This document shows positions 1 through 5,582 of a stretch of 7,253 bases of DNA, one piece after another; the stretch's first letter is position 1, and each line of letters begins with the position of its first letter. Source of the DNA: Lachnospiraceae bacterium UBA1755 (GTDB taxonomy: Bacteria > Bacillota > Clostridia > Lachnospirales > Lachnospiraceae). The stretch spans positions 1 to 7,253 of the forward strand of contig DCHJ01000105.1 of the NCBI GenBank assembly GCA_002314805.1, written 5' to 3'. Made by a program: the position numbers and the translations under genes. The notes beneath the pieces were generated by a model. The model was not told the origin of the DNA. It did no database searches and was given only the letters and a program-made list of their open reading frames with translations.

Positions 1-1707
1 ATAAAGGGCAACGTAACGCTTACGGCGCAGTGGACAGTAAAGGGCGGCTATAAGGTAAAATACCAGCCCGGCGAGCATGGAAGCGGAGACTACACCGATC
101 CTTCAGAGTATTTCTACGATCAGAAGGTGAAAGTAAAGGCTCTTAACGAGACAACGATTACAGCAGAGGCAGGTTATACATTCATCGGCTGGAAGGATGA
201 AGCTGGTAAGGATGTAGCGACAGCATCAGAGCTGACGATAACAGGCGACAGGAAGCTTACAGCGCAGTGGAGCCAGAATAAGTACACTCTGACATACAGG
301 ATGGGTGACCATGGAAGAGGAGCGGACTACCCCGATCCGACAGAATACACCTATGGTCAGAAAGCACCTATCAGGAAGATCGACGAAACAACGATCACAG
401 CAGAATCCGGATATTCATTTGGCGGCTGGAAGGATGAAGCAGGCCATGACATCGCAACAGCATCAGAGATTGTGATTACAAAGGACACCGAGCTTACAGC
501 ATCATGGAATAAGAATGTCAGCTACCGTGTGCTGCATTTCAAGCAAAAGCCCGATGGTTCGTGGAATGATATTCCTGATGATGAAGAACTGATCCGGGAT
601 GCAGCAGTAAACACACTTGTCAGAGGCGTACCGCGCCAGTATGACAAGATGGAGTACGATGCTGAAAAGAGCCGTGACACATCTGAGGGCTATACAAGGG
701 CAGATGACGGTCTCGTACTTAAACTGTATTACAGATACAAGTACTACACTGTGACATTTGACTCAATGCAGGGCAGTTACGTTCCATCTCAGAAGATCCT
801 GCAGGGCAATCGCGCGGTATATCCAATCATACCGACACGCGATAACTATGTATTCATCGGATGGTATACAGAGCCCGGATGCGTTACGTCGTATGATTTC
901 ACAACACCTGTAAATGCCGATATTACGCTTTACGCTAAATGGTCAGGCGGAGGCGGTGGAGGCGGCGGAGGTGGCGGCGGCGGCTCCGATCCGAAATACC
1001 GTCTGTATGTATACGACGATCCTTCACATGGAGGAGAAGTCTCCAATGCCGTATGGACCTGCATTGATGAGCAGAATCATATCTGGAAGTATGGCTATGA
1101 CAATACCTATGCTGCAAACGGCTGGATCCGCGCGGAAAACCCGTACTCAAGGCGTCCGGACAAGATTGAATGGTTCCACTTCGATGAGAAAGGACATATG
1201 ACCTTTGGATGGATCAAGCATAGCGAAAGCATCTGGTATTACACAGACCAGTTCGCCAACGGCGATCTCGGAGCACTGGTATATGGCTGGTATTTTGAGA
1301 AACAGGATATGAGGTGGTATTACCTGCAGCCGGGAACAGGCATTATGTCATTTAACTGGAACAGTATCGACTCAAAATCTTACTACTTCGCCAACAGGAT
1401 AGATGCAAGACAGGTCAACTGGTTTATCAATTATGAGAGGGCAGGATCGCTGGCACTTAACGGCATCTGGTTCTACAGCACGACAAACCCGCATTGCTAC
1501 GGTTCGATGTACTTTGACGGTCTCACACCGGATAAGCATACCGTGGCCAAGGACGGCAGCCTGACCAAGCCCGATCCGATGATCCGGTATATGACATCCA
1601 GGGATTACATGCTTCTGTTTGACCAGAATAAATCAACCAGCTCGGCTGTTGATCTGAAAACACCGAACTCAGGCAGTTCAACAAACAATCAGGGGACATC
1701 GAAATAA
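1..1707 (+). CDS. Surface protein with InlB-type repeats and C-terminal wall-binding repeats (5' end outside window)
   Basis: The frame is open from base 1 to the TAA at 1705-1707 (568 residues visible). The GTG at 127 is internal, because repeat sequence continues upstream of it; the true start and signal peptide lie left of the window. In window residue numbers: 1-11 are the tail of one repeat; 12-90 and 91-169 are two 79-residue repeats ending in TAQW/TASW, each with a GWKDEAG core; 170-247 resemble a MucBP-like module; 248-314 form a canonical InlB B-repeat (FIGWYTEPG, ending TLYAKW); 316-328 are 13 glycines; about 329-525 are aromatic, GW-rich repeats (GWIKHSESIWYY, YGWYFEKQDMRWYY) like choline/cell-wall-binding repeats. 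The tail is Ser/Thr/Asn-rich and ends at TSK without LPXTG, so I infer non-covalent wall attachment. The likely role is adhesion or wall-associated display; the ligand is unknown. Domain classes are recognised by pattern, not by search. Confidence 0.88.
   Translation: MKGNVTLTAQWTVKGGYKVKYQPGEHGSGDYTDPSEYFYDQKVKVKALNETTITAEAGYTFIGWKDEAGKDVATASELTITGDRKLTAQWSQNKYTLTYRMGDHGRGADYPDPTEYTYGQKAPIRKIDETTITAESGYSFGGWKDEAGHDIATASEIVITKDTELTASWNKNVSYRVLHFKQKPDGSWNDIPDDEELIRDAAVNTLVRGVPRQYDKMEYDAEKSRDTSEGYTRADDGLVLKLYYRYKYYTVTFDSMQGSYVPSQKILQGNRAVYPIIPTRDNYVFIGWYTEPGCVTSYDFTTPVNADITLYAKWSGGGGGGGGGGGGGSDPKYRLYVYDDPSHGGEVSNAVWTCIDEQNHIWKYGYDNTYAANGWIRAENPYSRRPDKIEWFHFDEKGHMTFGWIKHSESIWYYTDQFANGDLGALVYGWYFEKQDMRWYYLQPGTGIMSFNWNSIDSKSYYFANRIDARQVNWFINYERAGSLALNGIWFYSTTNPHCYGSMYFDGLTPDKHTVAKDGSLTKPDPMIRYMTSRDYMLLFDQNKSTSSAVDLKTPNSGSSTNNQGTSK
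34..507 (+). repeat. Two tandem 237-nt (79-codon) InlB/Flg_new-like repeats
   Basis: Copy 1 is 34-270 and copy 2 is 271-507, exactly in register (79 codons each). The strongest conservation is GGCTGGAAGGATGAAGC, at 187 in copy 1 and 424 in copy 2, and the ACAGCATCAGAG block that follows. Bases 1-33 look like the end of a preceding copy, so the array extends left of the window. Tandem copies of this kind change number by recombination. The more divergent repeat at 742-942 belongs to the same broad fold but is out of phase and not a recent copy. Confidence 0.85.
946..984 (+). repeat. Thirteen consecutive glycine codons (GGN tract)
   Basis: The tract is a run of GGC, GGA and GGT codons encoding 13 glycines between the last InlB-type repeat (ending AKW) and the C-terminal wall-binding region. 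It most likely acts as a flexible linker. The near-repetitive G-rich DNA is open to slippage; changes in multiples of three would alter only linker length. Confidence 0.9.
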
Positions 1708-1716
1708 TATGCCCCG

Positions 1717-1754
1717 CCGGCTTCATACTCATGAATTGCGGGTGTGAAAGCCGG
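1717..1754 (+). terminator. Stem-loop after the surface-protein gene, possible terminator
   Basis: CCGGCTT (1717-1723) pairs with AAGCCGG (1748-1754), and CATAC (1724-1728) extends the stem to GTGTG (1742-1746) with one bulged A and one G-U pair. It begins 10 nt after the stop codon, where a terminator is expected. No proper U tract follows (ATGTAACACAAATTT), so intrinsic termination is uncertain. It could instead be a transcript-end stabiliser. Confidence 0.4.
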
Positions 1755-1773
1755 ATGTAACACAAATTTAACA

Positions 1774-1861
1774 CCCCGAATATCTGCAGGGATAAGAAAC
1801 TTTTGAAAGTCAGAGAAAAACTGACAGTCAGGAGCTTCGGTGTCCTTGCGGATATCCGGGG
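1774..1861. repeat. Long imperfect inverted repeat in the convergent spacer
   Basis: The left arm 1774-1790 (CCCCGAATATCTGCAGG) matches the reverse complement of the right arm 1844-1861 (CCTTGCGGATATCCGGGG) with two substitutions and one extra base. The 53-nt loop contains a smaller perfect hairpin, GTCAG (1809-1813) with CTGAC (1821-1825). The element lies between two convergent genes, just past the stop codon of the minus-strand gene, so it may help end transcription from either side. It lacks a U tract on both strands. Confidence 0.45.
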
Positions 1862-1876
1862 CGTTTCAAAGTACGA

Positions 1877-3583
1877 TTATATGAATCCATTCAGCATCTG
1901 TACCATCTGCTTCCTGGTCGGAAATTTTTGACCAAGGTCAGCAGCCAGTTCGCGTACCATTTTTTGCCCACCCTCATATTGCTGCATTCTTTGCAAATAA
2001 GAGGATAATTCCCTATATCTCGCCGGGTTTCGGGCATCCATGGCAAATTCCTCAACGTATGTTTTATAAAAACGCAGAATCTGCGGTGTGTAGTATTTTT
2101 CCAAAGTAAAACCGTACTTATTATACAGGCTGACCAGCCTGCTATGCTCTATTACTTCAAATAACCGTTCATACAGTTTTTCTTCTGACAGGAACAGGCA
2201 TTTTTGAGTTGGATCCTGTTCACCGTCAATAATACGGTCACGTTCCTTCTCCCATTCTTTGGCAGTGCACAAAGCCTTATATGATTTGAAAAGATCCATA
2301 TCGCAACGCTTTCGTATATTGGTAAGATGTTTGATCTCCTTCTTTTCCGAAGCCTTGTCATTTATCAGATGATAAAGCATTGCAAGCTTCTGCGTATATT
2401 TGTCTTGCTCATAAGTACCCTTGGTATTATTCCGATATTTGACAATAAGTCTGATTTCTTCCCGATAATTACCGATGGAATGATTATACTTAAGCAGGTC
2501 GTCTCTTACCTCAGGGAGCTCATCATGGTCGAACCAGTATGCCTGGGCTTCCTTCTCATTTGCACCCAGCTTTTTCATCAGGAAGACCCTCCTGCGTACC
2601 TGAACCAGGCGATGGTAATAATTATAAGATTCATCATATTCACATTTGAGTAATGCAGCGTCCAGTTCATTCAATTCTTCCTGCATTTCATCTCTGGACA
2701 ACAGCTCTTCTTTCAAAAAATCATTAAGATAATCACGCATGTAGTCAATGATCGTTATATCATTGCAGTGTTTTTTGAACCACTGCCTGATAAGGATATG
2801 GTCGGGCTCATCGCACTTATCTATGATGGCGGTCCATATTTGGCGGATCGTGTCACAAATGCCGGAAATATTGCCATCGTCATCTATATTTGTGTTGGAG
2901 AGCTTACGAAATACATATGTTGTTAATTCAAAGGCATCGAGAAAACTCTCGTTTTCTATAAGAGCAGCTGTAGAAGAAGTAAGGTAATCACAGAGTTCGC
3001 ATTCGAAATCATATGCATCGTGATAATTGATAAAACCCTGCCTGCCACTGTATGAGTGAAATATCAATTCAGCATCCGCCTTGAAAGCAGTGAGATCAAT
3101 ATCTGATGTTTTCTTTTTGATGCGGGTACTTTTATGAGCTGCGGGTGCGCATGAGAAAGCCTTCGCAATAAAAGCACGATTGGCAGGATTCTGATCCGCC
3201 ATGATAAGTACCAGTTTTTCAAGCTGAGATTTATCAGCGTTTTGAATTGCCTCGTACAATGCATCACAGTCCGGGTCGCTGTCTATATCATTGTTCCCGT
3301 GGCTGCACACCTCACCATGCGCATCGCAACCCATGTACGCATACATAAGTGCGGCCAAATGCTTGCAATTATTGCCACCTTGAAAATATGGACACGAACA
3401 GAAAGCGTTATGTATATGATTATTCTTCAGGTGAATTGCAACCTTATAGTAGTCAGTACCCCGGACATAGGCCGAGATATCGTCACCGCTGGCTTTCATA
3501 TCAGTGACGAGACCATCCTGAAAATACTTACGTCCCCTGATAAGAATGTGGGGCTCAAATGCATCTTTCCAATCATCCAACAT
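1877..3583 (-). CDS. SWIM zinc-finger family protein
   Basis: The product is 568 residues. The start is ATG at 3583-3581, with AGGTGAG (3593-3587) just upstream; the stop is TAA at 1879-1877. Residues 1-80 hold the recognisable part: an N-terminal segment (about 10-30, RGRKYFQDGLV) leading to C62-S-C64, eight residues, then C73-K-H75. This is the CxC...CxH zinc ligand set of a SWIM domain, a fold linked to DNA or protein binding. Residues about 100-568 are mostly helical, charged and low in glycine, and end in a segment (VRELAADLGQKFPTRKQMVQML) typical of the TPR-like tails of bacterial SWIM proteins. No signal peptide or membrane segment is visible, so it should be cytoplasmic. Such genes often sit near SNF2-type helicases; none is present here. 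Its codons look more A/T-rich than those of the flanking genes. The cellular role is unknown. Confidence 0.85.
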   Translation of the reverse strand: MLDDWKDAFEPHILIRGRKYFQDGLVTDMKASGDDISAYVRGTDYYKVAIHLKNNHIHNAFCSCPYFQGGNNCKHLAALMYAYMGCDAHGEVCSHGNNDIDSDPDCDALYEAIQNADKSQLEKLVLIMADQNPANRAFIAKAFSCAPAAHKSTRIKKKTSDIDLTAFKADAELIFHSYSGRQGFINYHDAYDFECELCDYLTSSTAALIENESFLDAFELTTYVFRKLSNTNIDDDGNISGICDTIRQIWTAIIDKCDEPDHILIRQWFKKHCNDITIIDYMRDYLNDFLKEELLSRDEMQEELNELDAALLKCEYDESYNYYHRLVQVRRRVFLMKKLGANEKEAQAYWFDHDELPEVRDDLLKYNHSIGNYREEIRLIVKYRNNTKGTYEQDKYTQKLAMLYHLINDKASEKKEIKHLTNIRKRCDMDLFKSYKALCTAKEWEKERDRIIDGEQDPTQKCLFLSEEKLYERLFEVIEHSRLVSLYNKYGFTLEKYYTPQILRFYKTYVEEFAMDARNPARYRELSSYLQRMQQYEGGQKMVRELAADLGQKFPTRKQMVQMLNGFI

Positions 3584-3599
3584 AAACTCACCTGCTTTC

Positions 3600-3677
3600 T
3601 CAGTTTGCCATTCGTTTTGATCTTCCTGACAGACTGGACTTTACAATACATATCAGCTTTTCGGTTTTTCTGTTCAT
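3600..3677 (-). CDS. Possible 25-residue leader peptide upstream of the SWIM gene
   Basis: ATG at 3677-3675 opens a 25-codon frame (MNRKTEKLICIVKSSLSGRS, then KRMAN) ending at TGA 3602-3600, 16 nt before the SWIM start codon. An AAAGG stretch about 6 nt upstream could serve as a weak ribosome binding site, but it lies inside the loop of a hairpin. The peptide is basic (seven Lys/Arg), with no run of one amino acid that would suggest classical attenuation. A frame of this length can arise by chance, so confidence is low. Confidence 0.15.
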   Translation of the reverse strand: MNRKTEKLICIVKSSLSGRSKRMAN

Positions 3678-3696
3678 AGAGATGCCTTTTCTCTAT
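3676..3696 (-). repeat. Perfect 7-bp inverted repeat in the SWIM leader
   Basis: ATAGAGA (3676-3682) and TCTCTAT (3690-3696) flank a 7-nt spacer. In the minus-strand transcript this makes a small AU-rich hairpin whose 3' arm overlaps the ATG of the possible leader peptide at 3677. Stability is modest. Confidence 0.35.
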
Positions 3697-3723
3697 TCAC
3701 TTCTGCCATTAGGATAGCTGTCG

Positions 3724-3729
3724 ATTATA
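3724..3729 (-). promoter_or_regulatory. Possible -10 box (TATAAT) for the SWIM gene
   Basis: The minus strand reads TATAAT at 3729-3724, a perfect sigma-A -10 hexamer in the only upstream region of the SWIM gene. At 17-nt spacing the -35 position reads ACATCC, which is a poor match, and no TG extension is present. Transcription would start near 3717 and give a leader of about 130 nt. The weak -35 could mean an activator is needed, or that the box is chance. Confidence 0.35.
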
Positions 3730-3755
3730 TTCTATCATGAATCTAAGGATGTGTA

Positions 3756-3780
3756 TCACTCACTTATTCCGTTTGAGTGA
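3756..3780. promoter_or_regulatory. Perfect 7-bp inverted repeat upstream of the SWIM promoter, possible operator
   Basis: TCACTCA (3756-3762) and TGAGTGA (3774-3780) flank 11 nt. Its centre lies about 50 bp upstream of the start site predicted from the TATAAT box, a position typical of activator sites. The sequence does not match an operator I recognise. It could equally form an RNA hairpin in read-through transcripts. Confidence 0.3.
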
Positions 3781-3835
3781 AAAATCACTGCAGCAGATGC
3801 AACCTCATTTACACCTCGTATCTTAAAAACAGCCA

Positions 3836-3870
3836 TTAAAAAACCGAAACTGTGTTTTTCACAGTTCCGG
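3836..3870 (-). terminator. Rho-independent terminator of the MATE transporter gene
   Basis: Read on the minus strand, CCGGAACTGTG (3870-3860), loop AAAAA and CACAGTTTCGG (3854-3844) form an 11-bp stem with one G-U pair, followed at once by TTTTTTAA. The G-U pair becomes an A-C mismatch in a plus-strand transcript, which supports the minus orientation. It lies 38 nt beyond the MATE stop codon and separates that gene from the SWIM gene. Confidence 0.93.
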
Positions 3871-3907
3871 CTATGCTGGAAATATCGGACAATAATTCTG
3901 ACCGTTG

Positions 3908-5275
3908 TTATTGTATACAAACAAAATCGGTTTTCCTGATTTTTCGCCACAGCATGAATATGACGACAATCAGTGAGAGAACATCGGCAACAGGCTGTGC
4001 CCAGATCAGTCCGTCAATACCGATCACTGCCTTCAATATGAACAGGGCGGGGAGAAAGATGATCCCCTGACGGAACAGAGAGGCAAGGAGAGCAGGTGTT
4101 GCTGCGCCGATTGCCTGAAGCGTATTCTGACAAATGACAAAGGCGACGATCAGCCATGCTGTACTCATCAGGATACGGGTAAAATGCACTCCGGAACCGA
4201 GTGCGGTCTTATCAGTAAGAAATACCTTTACAATAGGCCCGGCAAAAACAAAGCAAAGTGCAGAAACCACAGCGCAGAAAACAAGCCCAAGCAAGGCGGA
4301 GAAGCGGATACCGGATATCAGCCGCTCTCTGTTTTTTGCACCGTAGCAGTATCCGAGGAAGGGCTGGGCGCCGCTTCCGATACCAATGCCGATAAGAGTA
4401 ACGATCATAATGACTTTTGATGCCACACCGTAACCGGCAACCATCATGTCACCGCCCGCGTATTGGGAAAGCTGAGCGTTGACAACAATGGATGAGATGC
4501 TGACAAGGAGATTGGCAAGGGAGGCCGATATTCCCACCGAAATAACACCGGTGAAAATCTTGTCCTTCATGGAAAAATATTTCGGGCTGATGCTGAGTGC
4601 GGATATTCCATTGAGGAAATGCAGGACATAGTATCCGGCAGCAACGGCGTTGCCGATGACCGTTGCGACAGCCGCACCTGCCACGCCCCATTTAAAGCCG
4701 ATAATAAAAATCGGGTCCAGAATAATATTGAGCAGATTGCCTATCAGCGTTCCTGTCATAGCTTTCATCGCCTCACCCTCGGTCCTGAGGATGGATGAAA
4801 AGCAATTGGAAATCATAGAGAAGATGCCGCACCCGATGACTATACGCAGGTAATCATTCGTAAGAGCAATGCTGTCTTTACCGGCACCTAACATGACTGT
4901 TACGTCGTCCAGAAAGAGCCATAGGAAAATCATCATAACTCCGCCCACTGCAACACAGGCCCACATACAGAACGAGCTTGCTCTTTTGGCGTATTCGGTT
5001 TTACCCTCACCGAGAGCGCGTGAAATGACAGATGTTCCGCCTACACCGAACAATGTGCCCAGCGACATGAATATCATAAACAGCGGTGCCGCAAAGGAAA
5101 CCGCAGTAACCAGCAGATCGTTATGCGTGAGACCGAGAAAGAAAGTATCTGCCAGGTTATATACCATGACCATAATCATGGCAATCAGTGCCGGAATACT
5201 GTTTTTAATGATGATCCCCGGCACGGGATCTGTCTTAAAAGATTCGATGGCGGCACCGTCGTTTTTGTGATTCAT
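3908..5275 (-). CDS. MATE family efflux transporter
   Basis: The product is 455 residues, the usual MATE length. ATG at 5275-5273 is preceded by GGAGGT (5289-5284) with 8-nt spacing, which fixes the start. About twelve hydrophobic segments can be followed in two pseudo-symmetric halves, the first at about 21-48 (IPALIAMIMVMVYNLADTFF) and the last at about 424-443. Family hallmarks include GVGGTSVISRALGEG (77-91), RTEG (164-167) followed by GNLLNIILDPIFI (179-191), QPFLGYCYGAKN (304-315) and RQGIIFLPALFI (402-413). MATE proteins export cationic drugs, dyes or metabolites across the cytoplasmic membrane using a Na+ or H+ gradient; substrate and coupling ion cannot be read from sequence. The pattern resembles the MepA/DinF-like clostridial branch. 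It appears monocistronic, with its own terminator at 3836-3870. The adjacent regulator (MarR/TetR) that often accompanies such genes is absent here. Confidence 0.95.
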   Translation of the reverse strand: MNHKNDGAAIESFKTDPVPGIIIKNSIPALIAMIMVMVYNLADTFFLGLTHNDLLVTAVSFAAPLFMIFMSLGTLFGVGGTSVISRALGEGKTEYAKRASSFCMWACVAVGGVMMIFLWLFLDDVTVMLGAGKDSIALTNDYLRIVIGCGIFSMISNCFSSILRTEGEAMKAMTGTLIGNLLNIILDPIFIIGFKWGVAGAAVATVIGNAVAAGYYVLHFLNGISALSISPKYFSMKDKIFTGVISVGISASLANLLVSISSIVVNAQLSQYAGGDMMVAGYGVASKVIMIVTLIGIGIGSGAQPFLGYCYGAKNRERLISGIRFSALLGLVFCAVVSALCFVFAGPIVKVFLTDKTALGSGVHFTRILMSTAWLIVAFVICQNTLQAIGAATPALLASLFRQGIIFLPALFILKAVIGIDGLIWAQPVADVLSLIVVIFMLWRKIRKTDFVCIQ

Positions 5276-5283
5276 TGCTTATT

Positions 5284-5289
5284 ACCTCC
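5284..5289 (-). promoter_or_regulatory. Ribosome binding site of the MATE gene (GGAGGT)
   Basis: The minus strand reads GGAGGT, nearly the full anti-Shine-Dalgarno complement, 8 nt before the ATG at 5275. Its first two bases fall within the 3' arm of a possible CCGCA/TGCGG pairing, listed separately. Confidence 0.85.
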
Positions 5290-5327
5290 GCATTTTCATT
5301 TAAGTTGATTTGCGGCTTCAAGAAGCC
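5288..5327 (-). promoter_or_regulatory. Competing hairpins in the MATE 5' leader
   Basis: On the minus strand GGCTTC (5327-5322) can pair with GAAGCC (5319-5314) across a 2-nt loop, opening to GGCTT/AAGCC in practice. Downstream CCGCA (5315-5311) can pair with TGCGG (5292-5288), which covers the first two bases of the Shine-Dalgarno. The two stems share bases 5314-5315, so they partly exclude each other. This is a possible translation control, but the second stem is only 5 bp with an 18-nt loop. Confidence 0.25.
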
Positions 5328-5467
5328 TGAGACAATAGTTTTCGTGAGCCTTCCTACTGCCTCTCCGTGTGTTCTGCCTGCTGCTGGTTCGAACTCGGGA
5401 AAATACTCCGGTTGTCCCCAAAAGAATCCTGTGCATCGAGCAATCCGGTAGCAAATTTCTGTAATAA

Positions 5468-5476
5468 TGGTATAAT
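5468..5476 (+). promoter_or_regulatory. Candidate extended -10 promoter element (TGGTATAAT)
   Basis: A perfect TATAAT at 5471-5476 is preceded by TGG, the extended -10 pattern. The -35 region is weak (TAGCAA at 5449-5454 with 16-nt spacing). If used, it would add about 100 nt of leader to the DUF3881 gene. Confidence 0.45.
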
Positions 5477-5492
5477 CGGAAAGAATCATACT

Positions 5493-5520
5493 TTGAGAGG
5501 TTTCCATTTTTTACTATAAC
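5493..5520 (+). promoter_or_regulatory. Candidate sigma-A promoter for the DUF3881 gene
   Basis: TTGAGA (5493-5498, five of six matches to TTGACA) and TATAAC (5515-5520, five of six matches to TATAAT) are separated by 16 nt. Transcription would start near 5527 and leave a leader of about 55 nt. It is the best-matched two-box promoter in the window and points at the gene starting at 5583. Confidence 0.55.
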
Positions 5521-5582
5521 CGCTCTCGTATTTTCGCTCAAACTATTATTTTCCATAGAGATAGCAACAAAAGGAGTGGAGA

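Larger units (their letters stand above)
3584..3835. other. Upstream region of the SWIM gene (no convincing gene)
   Basis: This is the part of the 324-nt gap between the SWIM start and the MATE stop that is not used by the MATE terminator. On the minus strand it holds a possible TATAAT box, a leader of about 130 nt, two perfect 7-bp inverted repeats and a 25-codon reading frame with a weak ribosome binding site; these are listed separately. I see no RNA gene or recognisable riboswitch. Confidence 0.6.
5276..5582. other. Divergent intergenic region between the MATE and DUF3881 genes
   Basis: This 307-nt spacer carries candidate plus-strand promoters in its right half and the MATE leader in its left half. 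On the minus strand two overlapping frames stay open, 5556-5296 (86 codons) and 5507-5235 (90 codons, running into the MATE start). Neither has a ribosome binding site or a product I recognise. The part from about 5330 to 5440 is richer in G+C than the A/T-rich right end. I could not find a good minus-strand promoter for the MATE gene here. Confidence 0.55.

Noticed and set aside
914..1201. Alternative frames of 95 codons (+) and 71 codons (-) inside the surface-protein gene
   Set aside because: They cross the glycine tract and repeats of a clearly coding frame, have no ribosome binding site, and their products look random.
1..1707. Sortase-anchored (LPXTG) surface protein
   Set aside because: The C terminus has no LPXTG, hydrophobic segment or basic tail; it ends after a Ser/Thr/Asn-rich stretch.
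1850..1860. Shared GGATATCCGGG at 1850-1860 and 7005-7015
   Set aside because: The 11-base match contains a palindromic GGATATCC core and does not extend, so it is probably chance.
2327..2653. Plus-strand frame of 108 codons opposite the SWIM gene
   Set aside because: It is antisense to a well-supported gene, is hydrophobic mainly because it mirrors charged codons, and has no good start context.
5385..5400. GTTCGAAC resembling a tRNA T loop in the divergent spacer
   Set aside because: Flanking bases do not form a 5-bp T stem on either strand and no other tRNA arm is present.
5276..5520. Known riboswitch (guanidine or other) upstream of the MATE gene
   Set aside because: I could not find the conserved core sequences I know for those classes; only short generic stems are present.
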